Assembly (NCBI GenBank): GCA_905221605.1 | Contig: CAJNDS010002412.1 | Location: forward strand, 1,753,386 to 1,817,385 | DNA from: Symbiodinium natans | Lineage: Eukaryota > Sar > Dinophyceae > Suessiales > Symbiodiniaceae | Direction of reading: 5' to 3' | Length of the DNA stretch: 64,000 nucleotides | Shown here: in pieces, positions 11,738 to 21,300 of the stretch | Position numbering within the stretch: the stretch's first letter is position 1 | Layout: every line of letters starts with the position of its first letter | The notes under the pieces: generated by a model | The model's database searches: none | Seen by the model: the letters and a program-made list of their open reading frames with translations, nothing else | What the model was told of the DNA's origin: nothing | Made by a program: the position numbers and the translations under genes

Positions 11738-14700
11738 CTACAGACCATAGATAGTGTTAACCCACGACTCAGGAACAATCTCCAACAAGATGACAGGAAC
11801 CAATTCACGACACTCAGTGCGATTGACATATAGCGCATGCACCGCTTGCTGCACACTCAACTTGGTTTCAGGATGTGAAGTCTCAGAGAACAGCAGTTGG
11901 ATCGTGAACAAAGGGCGCGTCTGTGACATTGCATGCCAACGGCAATGATCCTGGATAGCCGTCTCCCATGTCCCTGAAACACTATGTTGCATCCAGCCGT
12001 GCTCCGGTTGCAACCACTTGAAGTTAATGCAGTCAGGCGTTTGGACTACAACAGAGGTGCCGAACCAGGACATGTCGTGAGTAAAGGCATGGTTCCAGCG
12101 ACGCCATGTACTCGCCTTCCATTCCGGAAGAAGACTTGGCACAGGAATTTGATGCGCCTTCATTACTTGAGGCAAATGTTCAGACCAGTCCTCCTTGGTC
12201 CAATAGAGATTGTACAATGCCTCTACATCTTCTACTTGGTAGCCGATGGCCTTGAAGGTAGATACAAGCCAGCGTCCTCCCGTGACTGCCCTACCGCTTC
12301 GGACTTGCTTGATGGGCTCCAACAATGTAGCCGTGGCCTGGTGTTGGCAGGGACGGCGTAACAAATGGCCAAGGAAGCACCATTTGCGACTGATCCAACT
12401 CCAAGTCCATTGCATGGTTGGGCACTGCAGTCTCAGCAGTTCCAAGACGGCGCGCCGGCGAATGCGATGTAATGCCTGGCGTCGGTCGAGCTGAAGGCCG
12501 TCCGGGACATAGAGATTGAGGACCGAGCACAAAATACCCAACTGCAGTGACTGCACATCGTCCAACTTAGCACGAGTAGCGTGCATACAAGGACACATCC
12601 ACAGCCACTTGCTCGCTACGAAAACGTTCAGCAACTGAACAGCCGTGTACCACCTTGCATGGTGTTGTTTTGCCAGGAGTTGCTTCAGAGTCCTCACTGT
12701 CCCAATTACTCTGCTTTTGGCCTGCTTGAAGAGGGAGGCCGTGAGGTTCTCCCCGTCTTCCAAATACAGAGAGGGGATTTCCAAATGGAGCCCGAGGTAT
12801 TTGAAGGAAGTAGACCATTGAAAGGTTTGAAGGTCAGGGTGGAGGTGAGGCCGGCATGCATTTCCCTTGCGCAGGCCTTCCACAGTGCTGCATAGAACGG
12901 ACTTTCTTGGGTTAAAGGCAAAACCATACTCAGCGAAACGCTCGAGGAGCCACGGGTAGACTGACTGGAGAACATTCCACGAGGAGAACCAGAGCAAGCA
13001 GTCATCAATATAGCACCACCCACGTACTTCCCCAGGGTGTTCATGACTCCAACGTTTGTAGAGCTCCGTGAACAAGGCCTCCATCATCATCGAGAAGACT
13101 TGTGCACTGTGAGTACCACCTTGAAGGACTCCCCTTGCAAGCGGGATATGGGACTTCCGACCTTCCCAGTGCAGCGAAATGTGATGTGACTTGATCTCAT
13201 GTAAAAGTCGCTGGAGCTCCGGGTACACCGCGTCAGGAGTATTGTCATATAGAGAGCTTTCCAGTTTGGACCAAGACACCGTATCGAAAGCTGACTTTAT
13301 GTCAGCAGAGATCCAGATCCCATGTTTACCTTCCAGGGACTGTTTTTCCAGTTGAGCCGTGGCACAAAAAAGAGCCGATAGAACTTGGCTGCCTGGGTAA
13401 CCACCCATCTGGAAACGAGGTTCATCCCACGTAGGTTGAATTCTATGAACCAGCAGTGCCATGTACAGTTTGTGTATGCACTCCATGAGCGCTATAGGTC
13501 TGAACTGATCCACACTACCAATGTGTAGCAGTTTCGGCACCAGGACAAGCTCCGCAACACGTTGCTCATCCAAAGGGCAGTTTCGCAGTATGAGGTTGAG
13601 ATGGGACTGTAAGAGTTGAAGACCAGGGCCTGCAGAACATAACGCCTTGAGAAAGTCCGCAGAACAACCAGATGGACCTGCTGTTTTACCTGGCTTGAGT
13701 CGGTGCACGGCGCGCAAGATCTCATCTTCTGTGAAGTCAGACACGGAATCGAAGTCTGGCACATGCCGAGGGTTCTCCGCGTGGACAGTGTCACCATCCC
13801 CTGCGCCAGCTTTGTGAACGAAGAAGTCGTGCACTGCATTGACAAAGGACTGCTTACTGCCGTATGCTGCTATCGCTTCATCAAAGGAAACCTTATCGCG
13901 ATGCTGATGAAAGATATTATGAATGGCGTCAAAGTTTCCTTTAACCGCCATGTCCAAAATGGATTTTGTCCAAGATTCCTTCTCGATCTGCCTCCTGGCC
14001 AAAACGGCTCTCGTAAGCGCAAGTCGGATTTCGGGGTCCTCGGCAAGTCTCCTTTTGCGACACAACTCTTTAAGACCAGGTGAGTCGACAAACTTCATGC
14101 CAGGCTTTCTATATGAAGCTTTCTGCGATAGATCTTTCAGGATCTCCCATTGTTTTTCCAGGGGCATCAAAGAAAAGTCATACTTCGAAGGCAGGTGTTG
14201 CGAAATCTGTGAGTTGTCGATGCACCACTTATGACATCGCTTGAAATGTCGCTTGCGTCGACTGTGCATTGAAGCAGAAGTACCTTGAAATACGAAATCA
14301 CACATGACACAAAGGTGGTCAGAACCTAAGGAGATGTGAGAATCCGCAACACACGACACGGCGGGGCTGTATCGGAGAGAACTCTGAGTTCCAGAGAGCT
14401 CCGGGCCACCACACACAAAATAATCCAGGCATCTGCTTGAATGTCTGCCAATTCGGGTATTCTCATCAGGGTAGTGAATCTGAAAACCGCAAAGGCAAAG
14501 GGGGATGGCAATGCGATCATGTCGGTCATCTCCAGGCTGACAATTCCAGTCTCCTCCTATAATAAAGTTGTAGTGCGGGTATCGAAGAATAAAGGAAATG
14601 AGTTCATCACATGCATGTTGAAATACATCAATTCCATCACCAACATGGGGCAAGTGTACAGAAATGAGGATTAAACTGTTGACGAAATGGCAGGCCTTCA

Positions 14701-15046
14701 ATCCCACTGCAATATATCTCATGCCACTGGTGAAGAATGCAATCGACTCCACTTCTTCAGAATCAACAGCAATCACTTGTGCAAGATGAGATTGAGTACG
14801 ACCCACAAAGACCCTGTAGTGGCGCCAATCGTCATCGCGACCCATGACAACCTCTCGTATATCCGGAGTCGAAGATTCGGCTAGGCATACACTCCCCGGC
14901 TTTTGGCCGACGGGCTGTACTGATGGAATGTCTGCACTGCCGCCCACCTCCTGCAGAAATATTATTTCAGGGAAGTGGTCCAAATTAATATGGTGGCTTG
15001 CATGATAGATGTCTTTACCCTGCACATTCCACGTACACGATTGCAC
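11738..15046 (-). CDS. LINE ORF2: AP-type endonuclease and reverse transcriptase
   Basis: The protein nicks target DNA and primes reverse transcription from the nick. Residues 1-250 form an endonuclease/exonuclease/phosphatase fold, with motifs CTWNVQG (4-10), FLQEVGG (30-36), GGDWNCQ (164-170), LDYF (207-210) and LGSDH (240-244). The reverse transcriptase spans about 450-755: GKTAGPSG (453-460), DIKSAFDTVSW (582-592), GVLQGG (639-644) and the catalytic YIDD (679-682), where many LINEs have YADD or FADD. Residues 755-1102 are a C-terminal region with no zinc knuckle or RNase H that I can see. The frame opens directly after the ORF1 stop (TGA at 15086-15088) in the same frame. Position 15046 is a GTG; there is no ATG before residue 68, which is inside the endonuclease. 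Translation by stop readthrough, reinitiation or a non-AUG start is therefore inferred. Confidence 0.93.
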   Translation of the reverse strand: MQSCTWNVQGKDIYHASHHINLDHFPEIIFLQEVGGSADIPSVQPVGQKPGSVCLAESSTPDIREVVMGRDDDWRHYRVFVGRTQSHLAQVIAVDSEEVESIAFFTSGMRYIAVGLKACHFVNSLILISVHLPHVGDGIDVFQHACDELISFILRYPHYNFIIGGDWNCQPGDDRHDRIAIPLCLCGFQIHYPDENTRIGRHSSRCLDYFVCGGPELSGTQSSLRYSPAVSCVADSHISLGSDHLCVMCDFVFQGTSASMHSRRKRHFKRCHKWCIDNSQISQHLPSKYDFSLMPLEKQWEILKDLSQKASYRKPGMKFVDSPGLKELCRKRRLAEDPEIRLALTRAVLARRQIEKESWTKSILDMAVKGNFDAIHNIFHQHRDKVSFDEAIAAYGSKQSFVNAVHDFFVHKAGAGDGDTVHAENPRHVPDFDSVSDFTEDEILRAVHRLKPGKTAGPSGCSADFLKALCSAGPGLQLLQSHLNLILRNCPLDEQRVAELVLVPKLLHIGSVDQFRPIALMECIHKLYMALLVHRIQPTWDEPRFQMGGYPGSQVLSALFCATAQLEKQSLEGKHGIWISADIKSAFDTVSWSKLESSLYDNTPDAVYPELQRLLHEIKSHHISLHWEGRKSHIPLARGVLQGGTHSAQVFSMMMEALFTELYKRWSHEHPGEVRGWCYIDDCLLWFSSWNVLQSVYPWLLERFAEYGFAFNPRKSVLCSTVEGLRKGNACRPHLHPDLQTFQWSTSFKYLGLHLEIPSLYLEDGENLTASLFKQAKSRVIGTVRTLKQLLAKQHHARWYTAVQLLNVFVASKWLWMCPCMHATRAKLDDVQSLQLGILCSVLNLYVPDGLQLDRRQALHRIRRRAVLELLRLQCPTMQWTWSWISRKWCFLGHLLRRPCQHQATATLLEPIKQVRSGRAVTGGRWLVSTFKAIGYQVEDVEALYNLYWTKEDWSEHLPQVMKAHQIPVPSLLPEWKASTWRRWNHAFTHDMSWFGTSVVVQTPDCINFKWLQPEHGWMQHSVSGTWETAIQDHCRWHAMSQTRPLFTIQLLFSETSHPETKLSVQQAVHALYVNRTECRELVPVILLEIVPESWVNTIYGL

Positions 15047-15085
15047 GAGGTGGCAAAGACTCGTAGGCTGGGAAGATGGCGCTCC

Positions 15086-16111
15086 TCACTGCCTAGAGAA
15101 AAGGCCTTTCTCAACATCCACCTGGCTTTTTCCAAGCAGACTGGCGATCTTTGTAAGGCTGAAAAAGAACATGGCGTGCGGTTGCGTGTCATCAGTGGAG
15201 AAGGAGATGAGACAATCCTCGGGGTTAGGCATGAGCGTCTCCCTTGTGTCCGATGCAATGCGGTAGCTTCCACCCCAGATAAGGCCCTTGCTCCACTCAA
15301 TGTCAATCTCGCACTGAACCCCGGATTCGCGAACAAGATCCTCTAGGATGACGCGTGCCTTCATAATCTTCCGATTGCGCATGCGGACTTCCTTGGGCTT
15401 GCTGGCAGCGAACCACATCTTTGTGGCACCATCTCTGTCTGAAGTAGGGTGGCGGTCATGCAACTGCTCACGGATAGTGGCATATCGCTCGTATGCCATC
15501 TGGTGCTCCATCGGAGGAAGATATAGGTGGGAAATGGTGGATCTTTTGCCGTAGACGACCAAATCTTGGATTTCCAGGGGGGGCTGGTGAAGATCCAAAA
15601 CTCGTCGAGCCGATTTTAGAATCTCATCCCTCTTGGAACCATCGTCCCAGCCTCCGATGATGAGATGACAATAGTCAGCATGAGTCTCGCTTAAGGCTCC
15701 ACGATTCGGACCATGCTGCGCAACAGGAGTGAACAAAGGAGATGATTTCTGATCATGCTGACCAGGAGGAGGAACTCTGTTGAATGAAGCTTTTCCTTCA
15801 CCACCCTTCTCAAGCAGCTCTTTGACCGTGTTCTCCAGTTTGCTGATTCTTTCTGCCATTTCCTGATTTTCTTCACCGGCTTCGAGCTTCTGCAGGCGAT
15901 CGTGGAATGAGATCATGAGGTTATGACTGCGTTGGATCTGCAACTGTAAAGTAGACTGCATAGCAATGGCCCACGCAGGTGCGTCCTCAGTAGTAGCCAC
16001 GGTGGATGACTGGCCAGCATTGAGGAGCTTATCAAGTTCCTCATCCGGATCATCGGTAATAGGTTGTACACAATGTTTCTTGCGCTGAGGAGAGGTACTG
16101 GGGCTTGCCAT
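15086..16111 (-). CDS. LINE ORF1, coiled-coil RNA-binding type
   Basis: A 341-residue protein starting at a genuine ATG. The N-terminus is polar (MASPSTSPQRKKH). A heptad-like coiled coil lies at about residues 75-115 (ENQEMAERISKLENTVKELL). A globular part begins near DYCHLIIGGWDDGSK and has the layout of an RNA-binding or RRM-like ORF1 domain, though I see no clear RNP motif. Known ORF1 proteins trimerise through a coiled coil and coat the element RNA; that role is inferred from position and architecture. ORF2 follows in the same frame after a single TGA and 39 bases. Confidence 0.85.
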   Translation of the reverse strand: MASPSTSPQRKKHCVQPITDDPDEELDKLLNAGQSSTVATTEDAPAWAIAMQSTLQLQIQRSHNLMISFHDRLQKLEAGEENQEMAERISKLENTVKELLEKGGEGKASFNRVPPPGQHDQKSSPLFTPVAQHGPNRGALSETHADYCHLIIGGWDDGSKRDEILKSARRVLDLHQPPLEIQDLVVYGKRSTISHLYLPPMEHQMAYERYATIREQLHDRHPTSDRDGATKMWFAASKPKEVRMRNRKIMKARVILEDLVRESGVQCEIDIEWSKGLIWGGSYRIASDTRETLMPNPEDCLISFSTDDTQPHAMFFFSLTKIASLLGKSQVDVEKGLFSRQ

Positions 16112-16188
16112 TCCAGCTACTTCACGGCGGTCTTCAAAAGTGAAGAGTGCCGATCTCTATCTAAAGCCTGAATCCTGAAGCCTTGAGC

Positions 16189-16201
16189 CTTGAGCCAAAA
16201 A
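16189..16201 (-). other. Spliced-leader-like relic at LINE 5' end
   Basis: The minus strand reads TTTTTGGCTCAAG followed by GCTCAAGG. The twelve bases TTTTGGCTCAAG equal the 3' end of the conserved dinoflagellate spliced leader, and the extra GCTCAAG looks like a second, shorter relic. Such relics arise when a trans-spliced RNA is reverse-transcribed and reinserted. Confidence 0.5.
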
Positions 16202-18376
16202 GACGCCCCTAAACTCCCTAAACTCCCTCAACTCCCTAAACTCCCTAAACTCTAGACTCTAAACCCAAACCCTAAACCCTAAACCCTAAACCCTACACCC
16301 TACACCCTAAACCCTAAACCCTGGGCTTGGCTAGCACGTCTGAGCTCCAGGGCCCAGCGCTCCAGGTGAATCGTGGGCGTGCCTTGACGTGCTTTGGGTT
16401 TAGGGTTTAGGGTTTAGGGTTTAGGGTTTAGGGTTTAGGTGCTTCTTGGAATTCCATAACTTCAGTCTGTTCAATTGTCTACAGTACAGGGATTTAAGGA
16501 GTTTAGGGTTTAGGGATTTTAGGATTCTGAATTAAGAGCTCAGGGATTCGGGCGATTTTGTGGTTGATTCGGGCTCAGGGTTGAGGGTTTTGGGTTTAGG
16601 ACGTAGAGTGTTGTCACCGTGTTGTTATAAACCACCTGCTTGGCTGACCACCACTGTTCTTTAAAGTGGCTTCCTGGGACCTGGGCTGGGCCCTTCTATC
16701 GGTAGCTCTGAAATCCTGCAAGGCCACCCAAATAAGCAGTGTGCGCGGCTTTTTGGAGCGCAAACCGTGCGGTAGCCAAATCAGCCAATCAGCCAGTCAG
16801 CTAGAAGAAGCTAGCAGGCTGGCTGAGTTTTGCTTGTTGGCTGTTTGTTCAAAAACTCAAACCGTCTTCCATCAAGCTAAGTAAGGCCCAAAAGAGAGTA
16901 TGTCGACCTTCAGTACGGGGCAGAGTTCGTTCGGGTAGGGGTAGTGTAGGATTCTTTGAACCCGAGCGGCATGCTGAGGGCTTCCCAAAAAAACATTTCA
17001 CATGATCTCACGACTACTCTGTGCTTAAGAACATGAGCCCCGCGGTTCGTATTTACCTTCTTGCACCTTAAACTGCCCCATTGTTGGGGTACTATTGAAA
17101 AAAACGTCATTTTTGGTCCTTCTTGGGTTTAAGTATTCAAAAAATGAAAAATGATGATCAACCATGACCCAGAAAACGCGAATCCCTAAACCATCTTGAA
17201 ACCCTCAAAGCCTGGGAATCCTCCACTTCCGCGTCCCAAGCTCACCCCTTGGGTTTTGTTTTTGCCCTAAACCCTAAACCCTGAACCCTGAACCCTAAAC
17301 CTTAGACCCTAAGTTGGGGATCGGACTGGAGAGTTCATCGCCAGATTGCAGAATCTCCACGCACGCCACCTGGCAGATAACGACCAGAAGGTCGTAACCT
17401 AGCTGGTTTTTGGCTTGGGGGCTTCGAGGGTGTGTAGGTGCTCATGTTCTTGGATGGGTAGGAACCGTACCTGAGCTTACCTGGCTGAGAATCCCCTAAA
17501 CCTAAACCCTAAACCCCTTTGAAACCTAAGCCTGAAGCCCACGATGCGTCGGCCCTTTCGGCAAAGTATAGTTCGCGCGAACGCCTTTCCTGGCCTCCTG
17601 CGGAGTGTCGAAGATGACACCAATCCAGGCAGCACCTAGGGCTTAGGGTTTAGGGTTTGGGGTTTAGGGTTGAGGGTTATACCCCAACGATCTGAAACCA
17701 GTGGTGCTTGAAGATCACCCGAATGCAAACAGATCCCTGGCACTCTGGCCCTTGCGGGTGGTGCCTGGTCCTTGGGGACGAAATGAAGCCTAAAACTTGG
17801 AGGTCATATACCCTATACTACTATAATTCCTATTGAGGTGTATGAACCCTAAACCCTTTTAGGGTTCATGTCGTCCCCAAGGGTGCGAGCGGCATGCGAA
17901 TGAGACGCGAGTTTTTTCTTCCGCTCGCAGGGCACCTTGCAGGACTATACAGGACTCGCTACGATTACAACTACTACCAGGGTTCAGGGTTTAGGGTTTC
18001 CAGTATTGCTCTGAATATGATTCGTTTTTGTTTCCAACAGTACACACCCTTCCTCAACCCTCCATCAAACGACGGCTGGTCACTGGCACTTTAGCCATTT
18101 TGCGATATGAAAGGATCACTTGGAATGAACACTGAGAATCACAACAGGCCCACGCGACTTTGGCACGGCCCACAAGTTAGCTGCGGTAGCCCTACTTTTG
18201 GCAGAGCGTGATGTGCACTCGCACATGCAAGCACATCTTCTCTGTGAGACATGAGGAAAACAAAGAAGGACCTTGAGCAAGTATTGTCACCACAAAGAAC
18301 CACCACGTTCCGGGTGGGAGGTCTTGGGGTATGGACAACAAATCGAGTCCTGTCCTGTCCTATGGTCAGGAACCCG
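16202..18376. other. Intergenic region with telomere-like repeats
   Basis: Between the LINE and the GH5 gene end. It holds CCCTAAA and CTCCCTAAA variant arrays (16205-16320), TTTAGGG at 16398-16440, a short block of CAGCCAATCAGC-like repeats near 16790, an AT-rich introner-like segment at 17117-17175 related to one at 44855-44930, and a family A introner at 17770. No coding region can be supported, although the minus-strand sequence just below the introner (17700-17769) has an open frame that might be a terminal exon. Confidence 0.55.
17770..17882. mobile_element. Introner-like element, family A
   Basis: A 113-bp inverted-repeat element starting CCTTGGGGACGAAATGAAGC and ending TTCATGTCGTCCCCAAGG, with internal GGTCATATACCCTATACTAC and TATAATTCCTATTGAGGTG. 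The ends are nearly perfect, suggesting a recent insertion. Confidence 0.85.
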
Positions 18377-21300
18377 TTAGCTGCTAGTTCTTAGTGCCAG
18401 TAGGTTCTGCAGGTCTGCAAGTTTCCAAGGGTGCCTGACTGTGCGCATGTCGTCCTGCAGTATGGCATAGGTTTCGAGCTCGCCAGGACGCTTTTCACCA
18501 TTCAGGGGCCAGTAGGCCCAGCCAGCCACGGGACGTGAGTCGAGGTAGCGCAGCATGTGGTTCCACCACTCGGTGTCGTGAGCGGTACCAAACTCTCCAA
18601 GCCATATGGCGGCCACTCCTTAGGGACGACATGAACCCCAAAATTGGGGTCATATACCCTGACTACTTAAACAATTCCTAGTAAGGCTACAGGAACCCTA
18701 AACCCTCTTAGGGCCCTTTTAGCAAGGCTCCTGCACCTTCTTCCCGCTCTCGCAGGAGGAAACCCCAGCGATCGTCAATGGACTGCCGCCATGCCTCATA
18801 GGAATCCTTGGCCGCCCCGTACCCATCTTACAGTAAGGGCACCCAAACCCTAAACCCTAAACCCTAAACCCTAAACCCTAAACCCTAAACCCTGAACCCA
18901 AAAGAGAAGGGGGGAAGGGTACCACTGGGCTACCGAGAATCCAGGTAGAGCCGCGCAGCCGCATTGGCAGAGATCAGAAGAAGCATGGCCAGAACCTTAG
19001 TTGTCCAGTACCTAGGGGTTTTAAAGGTTAACCTTTGGGATTACAAGGAAAATGAATTAACCCAAAAAGGTTAAAGGTTATCTACTCTACTGCTAAGGAA
19101 CGGCCACAGCTGCTCCCTTGCGTTCCAGCACAGCTCGGGGAGGCTCCTTGCCTTGTGCTGCGATGATGTTCAGGTTTTGGGGCGCATCACCTTCCACATA
19201 ATTCAGCTCGGGCATCTCAATGCCATCCTCTCCAACCCGCTCCGGAGCGACCGGAATCGGCTTCTCTTCATCGTTGTCAGGTGTTACGACTGGCCTGTAT
19301 GTCCGCAGGAGCACGCATGACAGGCGTGCAGAGAACACGAGCCCCAGCAGCCAAAGCGGGCTGATGACCAACAGCGGGAAGGAGACCACATGAATTTCAC
19401 CAGGCTGACAGGGATCGATGACAGCACGTCCAATCACCAGCAGGCTGAGGAGGAATGCAGCCATCGAGAGCACAGCCAAAGCCACCTCGACATAGAGCCC
19501 ACGCAGTCTGGGCCAACAACGTAGGCGTCTTCGCGGCAGAGTCATCACCGGACACGCGTGCGAAATGGCCAGTAAGGCCAGTGAGAGGATCAGCAGCAAA
19601 CCAACGTAAATGACAGACAGGCCGCACAGAGCTTGGCCAAATTCGTACATGCTCTGAACAGAATTCTTGTACCAGTCATACTCATGGGTGGTGTAGACGA
19701 TGTGACCCTCCAATCCTGGCTCCATGTGCAGAGGGCGCTGCGGGACGTCACAAAGGAACATGCTGTACCTTGCAGGGTGAAGAGGTCCTATACCCTCTAC
19801 AAAAACAACAATCCCTCTTAATTCAGGTATCTGAACCAGAAGCCCTGATACCCTCTGCTACCACAATCCCTCTTCAAACAGGTATCCGAACCAGAAGCCC
19901 TTACACCCTCTACTACCATCATCCATCTTAATTGAGGTCCTCTGAACCAGGAGCCCTTGTAGGGTTCGTTTCGTTCCCAAGGCACTCCAAGCCGGAGATG
20001 AACAGAAGCATGTCTGGGTTCGAATCCAGGACCTGCCTGCTCATGGGATTAAGTCTCGTACCCTTTAGGGTTTAGGGTTCACGGTTCAGATGCCCCTTAT
20101 AGTCCCCTAAAGAAGGTCGAGCCCTAAACCCTCAACCCTTTGCAACAGGCTTGCCACCTCGCCCGGAGTTGGTGCCACTCGATTAAAGCAGCTTCACTGC
20201 TATCCAAGAGCACGCATTCGCCGATCGACGGCAAAACCCTCAACCCTAAACCCTAAACCCTAAGCCCAAAGCCCTATAAGCCCCAAACCCGAAACCCTAA
20301 ACCTAAACCCCAAACCCTCCCTCGCGTGACCTGCTCCCTTTGGAGGCCGCCAAGGCCCAATCTGTGCTGCCCGAACCCCAAGTGACGGTGGCTGACTCGG
20401 TGGATCGGACTTCATTCCTCAGGGGGACCACTTCTGAACCCTAAAAGGGCTTCTTTAGGGCTTATGTTCCCTTACTTAGTAGGGTTAAGTTGAGGGTTTT
20501 AGAGTATATTATCGTCACTAAGGGCATATGACCCCAACTTTCAGGTTCATTGGGTCTGCGAGGTTCCGGATGTCGAAGCCAACGACTCGGGGATTGTCCC
20601 TGTAGCGAGCTGCTAGGAACCCCAGATGCTGGAGCCAGGCCGGCTCCGGAAAGTCCTCTGTGTACCACAGGCCCTCCTTGCGGGACGAAATGAACCCTAA
20701 GATTGGGGTCATACAGCCTGACTACTATAATTCCTATTAAGGTCTATGAACCCTAAACCCCCTAAACCCCCTAAACCCTAAACCCTCAAACCACCTAAAC
20801 CCTAAACCCCCTAAACCCCCTAAACCCTTTTAGGGTTCACTTAGTCCCCAAGGCTCGCCATCACTCCCCGAGCAGCACCAGCCGCGCTTTGACACGTGGT
20901 TGTTGAGCCTTGGCATAGCCCAAGTAACCATATGTTGGGGTTTCCGAAATTATGGGGTAGAGTACCTTGTGAGGGTTCTTATGATAAGGGAATCCTACCA
21001 GTTGGGGGTTTATTTTTGGTTCCTTATTTTCGTAACCTCCCAGATTAGAGTAAGGGTACCCTTTCTACGGCTTGAACCAACAAAGAGGGAAAAGGGTACC
21101 AGGGGGCTACCAAGGAGCACCACGAGCAAGCCGGCCTCGGTCAGCGCTTCCACAGTTGAGTCAAAGATCTGCAGTGGGCTGGACGCCCGGAGCTCGGGAT
21201 TGTGGCAAAGTTGACCTGCAGGATCCGGTACCTTGGGGACGAGATGAACACTAAAAGGGTTTATGGTTCATACACCTTAATAGGAATTATAGTAGTCAGG

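Larger units (their letters stand above)
11560..16201 (-). mobile_element. Non-LTR retrotransposon (LINE)
   Basis: A LINE on the minus strand with ORF1 (16111-15086) and ORF2 (15046-11738). The 5' end is set at 16201 because the minus strand there reads TTTTTGGCTCAAG, close to the 3' end of the dinoflagellate spliced leader, 78 bases before the ORF1 start. The 3' end is uncertain: ORF2 stops at 11738 and I see no clear poly(A) or target-site duplication in the next 200 bases, so 11560 is a guess. Both frames are open over their full length, which suggests a fairly young copy. Confidence 0.9.

Noticed and set aside
18088-18105. TAGCCATTTTGCGATATG as a possible spliced-leader gene
   Set aside because: Only TAGCCATTTTG matches; the following GCTCAAG and a donor GT are missing.
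20013-20030. GGTTCGAATCC, an exact tRNA B-box sequence
   Set aside because: No A-box, acceptor stem or anticodon arm fits around it. It is coding sequence for the SNPDMLL motif of the GH5 gene.
20150-20235. Minus-strand open stretch inside GH5 intron 9
   Set aside because: Joining the exons on either side directly (20331 to 20039) gives the expected GH5 sequence, so this stretch is intronic.
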